Below are positions 60,153-64,000 of a stretch of 64,000 nucleotides of DNA, one piece after another. A program made the translations under genes and the position numbers. The DNA comes from JAAYCI01 sp047972265 (GTDB lineage: Bacteria > Bacillota > Clostridia > Oscillospirales > Ruminococcaceae): NCBI GenBank assembly GCA_047972265.1, contig JBKEAM010000046.1, positions 1 to 64,000 on the forward strand, given 5' to 3'. The notes beneath the pieces were generated by a model. It ran no database searches. It was given only the letters and a program-made list of their open reading frames with translations, and had not been told where the DNA came from. The first letter of the stretch is position 1. Each line of letters opens with the position of its first letter.

Positions 60153-61523
60153 ATGGAATTTTTGTCTTTATCTTTACCAAACTTTGAAGTGCCCGGCCTG
60201 GACCCGCAATTTGTACCACTGCCTCTGTTTTTTGCTGCCCATCAAAAAAAGGCCGAGCAGCCCTTTGCCGTTGCCCTGCAAGACGCAGGCGGCAGAACTT
60301 CGGTATACAAAACAAAGGTGGTTGGCACAGCAGAGCACAGGCAGGCAGATGTTTACTATATAGAGCGTCTTGCAAAATTTATGTTGTGGAGCCGCGGCGG
60401 CTGCCGCATGCTGCTGTGCGGCAATGCCGAACTGGGGCAGGCGGTTAAAAACAACTATGCCAAGCAGGGTGCCCGTTCCTTTGATTGCGGTTTTATGCAG
60501 CGGGTATATGGCAAGCCCTTTGAAACCGTGGTGTGCAGTTACGAGGAATGCCCCGCGCCGCAGCAGGCTTCTGTTTCTTTGGGGCGCCATTTAGACGGTT
60601 GCCGCATAGGGTTTGATGCGGGAGGGTCTGACCGCAAGGTAAGCGCAGTGGTAGATGGTAAGCCTGTTTTTTCAGAAGAAGTGGTATGGTTCCCCAAAAC
60701 AAACTCTAACCCCGATTACCATTACGAGGGGATTGTGCAGGCTTTTAAAACGGCGGCTTCTAAAATGCCCCGCGTAGATGCTATTGGCATTAGCTCGGCG
60801 GGTGTATATGTAGATAACCAGTGTAAGGTTGCCTCTTTGTTTTTAAAAGTAAACGACAAAGACTTTGCCGAAAAGGTAGAGGATATTTACATCCGCGCTG
60901 CCAAAGAAATTGGGGATGTGCCTGTGGCGGTAGCAAATGATGGAGATGTAACGGCATTGGCAGGCTCGATGGGGCTAAACGATGGCGGGGTGCTTGGCAT
61001 TGCCATGGGCACCAGTGAGGCGGTTGGTTATGTGGATACTGAAGGCAACATTACCGGCTGGCTAAACGAGCTGGCCTTTGCCCCCCTGGATGGGCAAACA
61101 AATGCCGCGCGGGACGAATGGAGCGGAGACATTGGCTGTGGGGTAAAATACCTAAGCCAAGATGCCATAATAAAATTGGCCCCTGCTGCGGGGATAACCC
61201 TGCCGGGCAAAACGCCTGCCGAAGATTTGCTTGAAGTGCAAAAATTGATGGAAAAGGACGATGCCAGAGCGGCAGAAATTTATAAAAACATTGGCATTTA
61301 TTTGGGCCATGCCCTTGGGCTTTATAGCCTATTTTACGAGATACGCCATGTTTTAATGCTGGGGCGCGTAACCAGCGGCAAAGGCGGAGACATTGTATTG
61401 CAGCAGGCAACGGATGTTTTAAAGCAAAACTACCCACAGTGCAATTTTTACCCCCAGGCGCCAGATGAAAAAACCCGACGTGTGGGCCAAAGTGTTGCCG
61501 CCGCAAGCCTGCCCCAAATTTAA
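60153..61523 (+). CDS. ROK-like kinase with N-terminal extension
   Basis: 456 residues, with GGAAAGGAACC before the ATG. Residues of about 148-456 form an ASKHA domain of the ROK type: 'CRIGFDAGGSDRKVSAVVDG', 'AIGISSAGVYVD', 'VAVANDGDVTALAGSMG' and 'LGIAMGTSEAVGY'. The first 145 residues are a separate domain I do not recognise. The zinc-binding CxCGxxGC motif of glucokinases is absent. It is divergent from the galE operon and may act on the same sugars. Confidence 0.7.
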   Translation: MEFLSLSLPNFEVPGLDPQFVPLPLFFAAHQKKAEQPFAVALQDAGGRTSVYKTKVVGTAEHRQADVYYIERLAKFMLWSRGGCRMLLCGNAELGQAVKNNYAKQGARSFDCGFMQRVYGKPFETVVCSYEECPAPQQASVSLGRHLDGCRIGFDAGGSDRKVSAVVDGKPVFSEEVVWFPKTNSNPDYHYEGIVQAFKTAASKMPRVDAIGISSAGVYVDNQCKVASLFLKVNDKDFAEKVEDIYIRAAKEIGDVPVAVANDGDVTALAGSMGLNDGGVLGIAMGTSEAVGYVDTEGNITGWLNELAFAPLDGQTNAARDEWSGDIGCGVKYLSQDAIIKLAPAAGITLPGKTPAEDLLEVQKLMEKDDARAAEIYKNIGIYLGHALGLYSLFYEIRHVLMLGRVTSGKGGDIVLQQATDVLKQNYPQCNFYPQAPDEKTRRVGQSVAAASLPQI

Positions 61524-61584
61524 TAAAGCTGTAATTGGCTAAAGGGTAGTACAACACAAAAATAATTATACATAAACGCAAGCA

Positions 61585-61624
61585 AAAAATTCCGGCCTGC
61601 TGTTACAGCAGCCGGAATTTTTAT
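61585..61624 (+). terminator. Terminator after the ROK-like gene
   Basis: AAAAATTCCGGC-CTGCTG-TTA-CAGCAG-CCGGAATTTTT forms a near-perfect stem with a TTA loop and T tract. Confidence 0.9.
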
Positions 61625-61653
61625 TTGTAGGTGTTGGCGGTACTGTATAAAGA

Positions 61654-62358
61654 TTACTGGGGCGGGGCATCAGTTAACTTCTTTTTTTGTTTGGCGTCTT
61701 TTTCCCAATGGTATACAACTATGATAAAGAGACCCATGCCGTACATAATGCAAAGGTCCTTAATATCAAAAGAAACAAGGGAAGCAAACGAGATAAAATC
61801 CAGCACATATCCTCTGTAAAAACTTTCGATAATAGACGAAAGCGCCCCAGCCGAAACAAACATAACCGCCCACAAAAAACGCGGGTCTTTTACATCGTAT
61901 TTTTCTTTGCGGCAAAGCAGGTAAAGCAGTACCCCAACCACCGCAAAAATAAGCAGCTTTGAAACGGCGTGGAATAGGTTCGATTCAACTACTATATTAA
62001 GCAGGTTTAAAAATACATTGTTGCTGTAATTGGGTGCAAAGTTAATGCTTAGCCAGCCCGGAACAAGGGTAATAACGGTGCCGTTGGCCAAATAATGGAA
62101 TACAAATTGTTTTGTAATAAGGTCTGCCGCCAGCAAAAGTATACCAAGGGGAATAAGCATTTTTAACGATGCCCGAACCCGTCCAATAAGGGCAAGCAGG
62201 CCCCAAGCGGTAAGCCACATAAAAACACTGCCAATTACCAAACCCAAAAAAGAAGTTACGGTACGGCTGCCGGGGTTTGGTATAATTACAGCAAGGCAGT
62301 ATGCAATCCAGGCAAAGCTAAATACCAGTGAACTGCGCATGTTTTTGGTTTTTTCCAC
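61654..62358 (-). CDS. LspA-like membrane protein with altered catalytic site
   Basis: 234 residues from GTG 62358, five bases after GGAGGG. The C-terminal about 160 residues match signal peptidase II: 'LLAADLITKQFVFHYL', 'LNFAPNYSN'-type loop ('SINFAPNYSNN'), then the region of the two catalytic Asp. The usual GNxxDR...GxVxDF is 'SSIIESFYRGYVLDFISF' here, so the first catalytic Asp is Glu and Asn is Ser. The second motif, usually FNxAD, is 'FDIKDLCI', keeping that Asp. About 75 extra residues with two membrane helices precede the core. It may be a divergent lipoprotein peptidase or a repurposed protein. Confidence 0.7.
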   Translation of the reverse strand: MEKTKNMRSSLVFSFAWIAYCLAVIIPNPGSRTVTSFLGLVIGSVFMWLTAWGLLALIGRVRASLKMLIPLGILLLAADLITKQFVFHYLANGTVITLVPGWLSINFAPNYSNNVFLNLLNIVVESNLFHAVSKLLIFAVVGVLLYLLCRKEKYDVKDPRFLWAVMFVSAGALSSIIESFYRGYVLDFISFASLVSFDIKDLCIMYGMGLFIIVVYHWEKDAKQKKKLTDAPPQ

Positions 62359-62582
62359 AGTTACCCTCCATTTGCAAGATACAGGTATTATAAACCAAAC
62401 CAGCTTAAAAAGGATAGCCTTGCAGCAAGAGAGTATAGGCGCAACAAAGATACAAGACCGGATATTTAAAGACATATAAGCAAAAAGAATACACGCTGCA
62501 CAAAATGCAAAACCCAAACAGCTTTGATTTATTGTTTTGTAAAACTGTAAAACCAACTGTGCTGTATAAATTTTGGCAAAAC

Positions 62583-62616
62583 AAAAAGAGCAAAGAGATA
62601 TCTCTTTGCTCTTTTT
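62583..62616 (-). terminator. Perfect 34-bp palindromic terminator
   Basis: AAAAAGAGCAAAGAGAT followed directly by ATCTCTTTGCTCTTTTT: 17-bp arms with no spacer. It lies 24 bp after the DUF4870 gene on the minus strand. Confidence 0.85.
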
Positions 62617-62639
62617 AAATTTGCCATGGTTGGCAAAAC

Positions 62640-63056
62640 TTATTTAATGATGCTGATGTTGCCAATAAGGGGCAAGGTTTTTGCTTTGCCGTTTGCAGCG
62701 TTAAGAATGCCAATGATAAGGAATACGAAGAACACAATACCTACCAGGCCCAAAACAGCCGAGAAAATTGCGCCCAAAACCCAGCTAATGGCATAAAAAA
62801 TGGTGGTAAGAACGCCATAAACAATACCGTATGCAGCTTCTGCAATAAACAGAACCAGGCCCTGGTTTACGTGGAAGCGGGCAAAACGGGAGTTGGGAGC
62901 GGCCAACAGGGGAATAAGAAAAAGAAAACCAAGGTAAGAAAGAATAGCCATACCTTTGTTTGCGGCAATATCCGCAGGGTCGAACTGACTTGTCTGATCC
63001 GGGGTGTTCATAATGTTTGTAACATTATCTTTGAGATTGTTAGGATCGTTTTGCAT
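62640..63056 (-). CDS. DUF4870 (Tic20-like) membrane protein
   Basis: 138 residues. ATG 63056 is nine bases from GAGGAG; an ATG at 63065 overlaps that site and is less likely. After a polar N-terminus there are three to four membrane segments with 'MAILSYLGFLFLIPLLA', 'FHVNQGLVLFI' and the closing 'LPLIGNISII', all typical of DUF4870 proteins. Function unknown. A monocistronic gene divergent from padR. Confidence 0.85.
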   Translation of the reverse strand: MQNDPNNLKDNVTNIMNTPDQTSQFDPADIAANKGMAILSYLGFLFLIPLLAAPNSRFARFHVNQGLVLFIAEAAYGIVYGVLTTIFYAISWVLGAIFSAVLGLVGIVFFVFLIIGILNAANGKAKTLPLIGNISIIK

Positions 63057-63381
63057 AATAAGCATCTCCTCTTTTTTTGTATACAGCCCGCATACCGTGC
63101 CCCTTGTATGGTGAAGACTGTCATAAACAATTGTGGCTATGCAAAAAAGACATGACCTTTGTTTAAGTAAGGTGAATAGTATACAATTACAGTCTAAAAT
63201 GCAAGTATTTTTTGATTTTGTTGTAAAAAACGATAGTAAATAAAATTTACCCTGCTGTTGCTTTGTGCAATAAAATAAGAAAATGTAATGCTGCTTGACA
63301 AAATATATTATACAAAATATAATATAGAAAAGCAACACATACTATCAAAACATTTACATAAACTTGAAGGGAGAGAGCAAC
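63057..63381. other. Divergent region between the DUF4870 gene and padR
   Basis: AT-rich, no gene. The padR promoter lies at 63295-63326. A promoter for the minus-strand gene is expected around 63100-63200, but I could not pick one with confidence. Confidence 0.5.
63295..63326 (+). promoter_or_regulatory. Consensus promoter of padR overlapped by a palindrome
   Basis: TTGACA at 63295-63300 and TATAAT at 63318-63323 are separated by exactly 17 bp, a perfect consensus promoter. TATATTATA-CAAAA-TATAATATA, a perfect 9-bp inverted repeat at 63304-63326, covers the spacer and -10. It is very likely the PadR operator. Confidence 0.75.
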
Positions 63382-63699
63382 GTGACATTTACAACCGGAG
63401 CTGCATTGCTGGACGCGCTGGTACTTAGCGTTGTAAGCAACGAAGACAGCTATGGATATAAAATTACGCAGGAGGTTAGGGAGGCCGTGGACGTTAGCGA
63501 AAGCACCCTGTACCCTGTATTGCGCCGCCTGCAAAAAGATGGCTGCTTAGATACGTACGACCAAGAATTTGCCGGGCGTAACCGCCGGTACTACCGCCTT
63601 ACGGTACAGGGTATACAAAAACTGGCCGAAAGCCGCAAAGAATGGAAAAGCTACAGAAAAAGCATAGAAACCGTATTGTACGGAGGAGATAAACAATGA
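63382..63699 (+). CDS. PadR family transcriptional regulator
   Basis: 105 residues from GTG 63382, after GGGAGAGAG. The winged helix shows the PadR pattern 'YGYKITQEVRE', 'STLYPVLRRLQKDGCL' and 'GRNRRYYRLT'. It overlaps the next gene by four bases (ATGA). PadR proteins next to DUF1700 membrane proteins often sense envelope or antimicrobial stress; the palindrome in its own promoter supports autorepression. Confidence 0.92.
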   Translation: MTFTTGAALLDALVLSVVSNEDSYGYKITQEVREAVDVSESTLYPVLRRLQKDGCLDTYDQEFAGRNRRYYRLTVQGIQKLAESRKEWKSYRKSIETVLYGGDKQ

Positions 63700-64000
63700 A
63701 TAAAAACGAATTTTTGCAGCAGTTGGCAGAAGAACTGAGAGCCCTGCCCCAGGATGAAAGGGATGCGGCGGTACAGTATTTTGCCATGTATTTTGAGGAT
63801 GCAGGCCCCGAGCGCGAAGAAGAGGTTTTGCGTGGGCTTGGCAGCCCGGCCGCGGTAGCGGCAGGCATTTTGGCCGAGGCACAGGCCGATAATGGGTCTT
63901 TTAAAAGCACAAGCGGAGAAAACAAAAAAATATTTGTGCCGGATAAAGACAAGCTGCGCCGGGTGCAAATTTCTTCTCGGGACGGTAAGGTATATGTAAA
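63696..64000 (+). CDS. DUF1700 family protein (partial, runs off right edge)
   Basis: About 101 residues are visible. ATG 63696 overlaps the padR stop, with GGAGGAG seven bases upstream. The N-terminus 'FLQQLAEELRALPQDERDA' and 'YFEDAG' are the DUF1700/HAAS helical domain, which is often followed by membrane helices or DUF4097 beta-repeats. Here 'KDKLRRVQISSRDGKVYV' at the edge suggests a DUF4097-type region begins. Together with PadR it likely forms a regulated membrane or signalling unit. Confidence 0.8.
   Translation, partial: MNKNEFLQQLAEELRALPQDERDAAVQYFAMYFEDAGPEREEEVLRGLGSPAAVAAGILAEAQADNGSFKSTSGENKKIFVPDKDKLRRVQISSRDGKVYV

Noticed and set aside
1..64000. CRISPR arrays, transposases, integrases, phage genes
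   Set aside because: Looked for regular spaced repeats, terminal inverted repeats and DDE or tyrosine recombinase proteins; none seen.

Overview
The window looks like chromosomal DNA from a low-to-moderate GC Firmicute of the class Clostridia, most likely a gut-associated member of the Oscillospirales. This rests on AGGAGG-type ribosome binding sites, TTGACA/TATAAT promoters, frequent GTG and TTG starts, an A/U-rich intergenic style, and gene sets typical of the group: FakA beside Asp23, DegV, an Eis-like acetyltransferase, a CymR-like regulator with cysK, TraX, LemA with a DUF3137-like protein, and PadR with DUF1700. I saw no insertion sequence, phage gene, CRISPR array or rRNA. One tRNA is present.

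Layout. 0.4-4.5 kb: a large surface protein (beta-helix, InlB-type repeats, membrane-anchored C-terminus) and a small anchored protein. 4.8-8.8 kb: an Eis-like acetyltransferase, a UDP-glucose dehydrogenase homologue that lacks the catalytic cysteine, and a TetR regulator. Three copies of a 27-bp direct-repeat element lie upstream of the surface protein, the dehydrogenase and TetR. 9.0-11.7 kb: a sensor kinase/response regulator pair broken by four small frameshifts. 11.8-22.8 kb: xylulokinase, rrf2-cysK, TraX, MarR-DegV, cyclophilin, a paired YdcZ-type transporter, class I fumarase or tartrate dehydratase, an AAA ATPase, a CAT-anticodon tRNA and LemA. 

24.6-46.2 kb is a carbohydrate-acid catabolic island in three modules. 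(1) A PrpR-like activator is divergent from a seven-gene operon: DUF1537 kinase, cytoplasmic BNR 'sialidase-like' protein, Fe-dependent alcohol dehydrogenase, DapA-family aldolase, PdxA2, SLC13-type permease and a VOC protein. (2) A LacI-led operon carries a KDG kinase, a KDPG aldolase fused to a VOC domain, an SHK-like FGGY kinase and an HpaI-type aldolase. (3) A GntP/CitMHS-like permease is followed by a hydantoinase/oxoprolinase-type protein, a HExxH protein and a small membrane protein. The cca gene sits between modules 1 and 2. The VOC protein of module 1 is a paralogue of the VOC domain of module 2, which suggests the two modules share chemistry. DUF1537 plus PdxA2 points to a four-carbon acid sugar (threonate/erythronate type) ending in dihydroxyacetone phosphate, but the natural substrate is not readable from sequence. 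This is the best candidate for an undescribed system here.

47-61.5 kb is mostly housekeeping: M42 peptidase, thymidylate kinase, argH, glucokinase, secA, fakA, asp23. It is followed by a galE-nucleotidyltransferase-nahK operon, which looks like a galactose/N-acetylhexosamine salvage route with no GalT, read from a strong promoter with a palindromic operator. 61.6-64 kb: an LspA-like protein with an altered catalytic residue, a DUF4870 protein, and a PadR-DUF1700 pair with a perfect consensus promoter overlapped by a palindrome. The last gene runs off the right edge.
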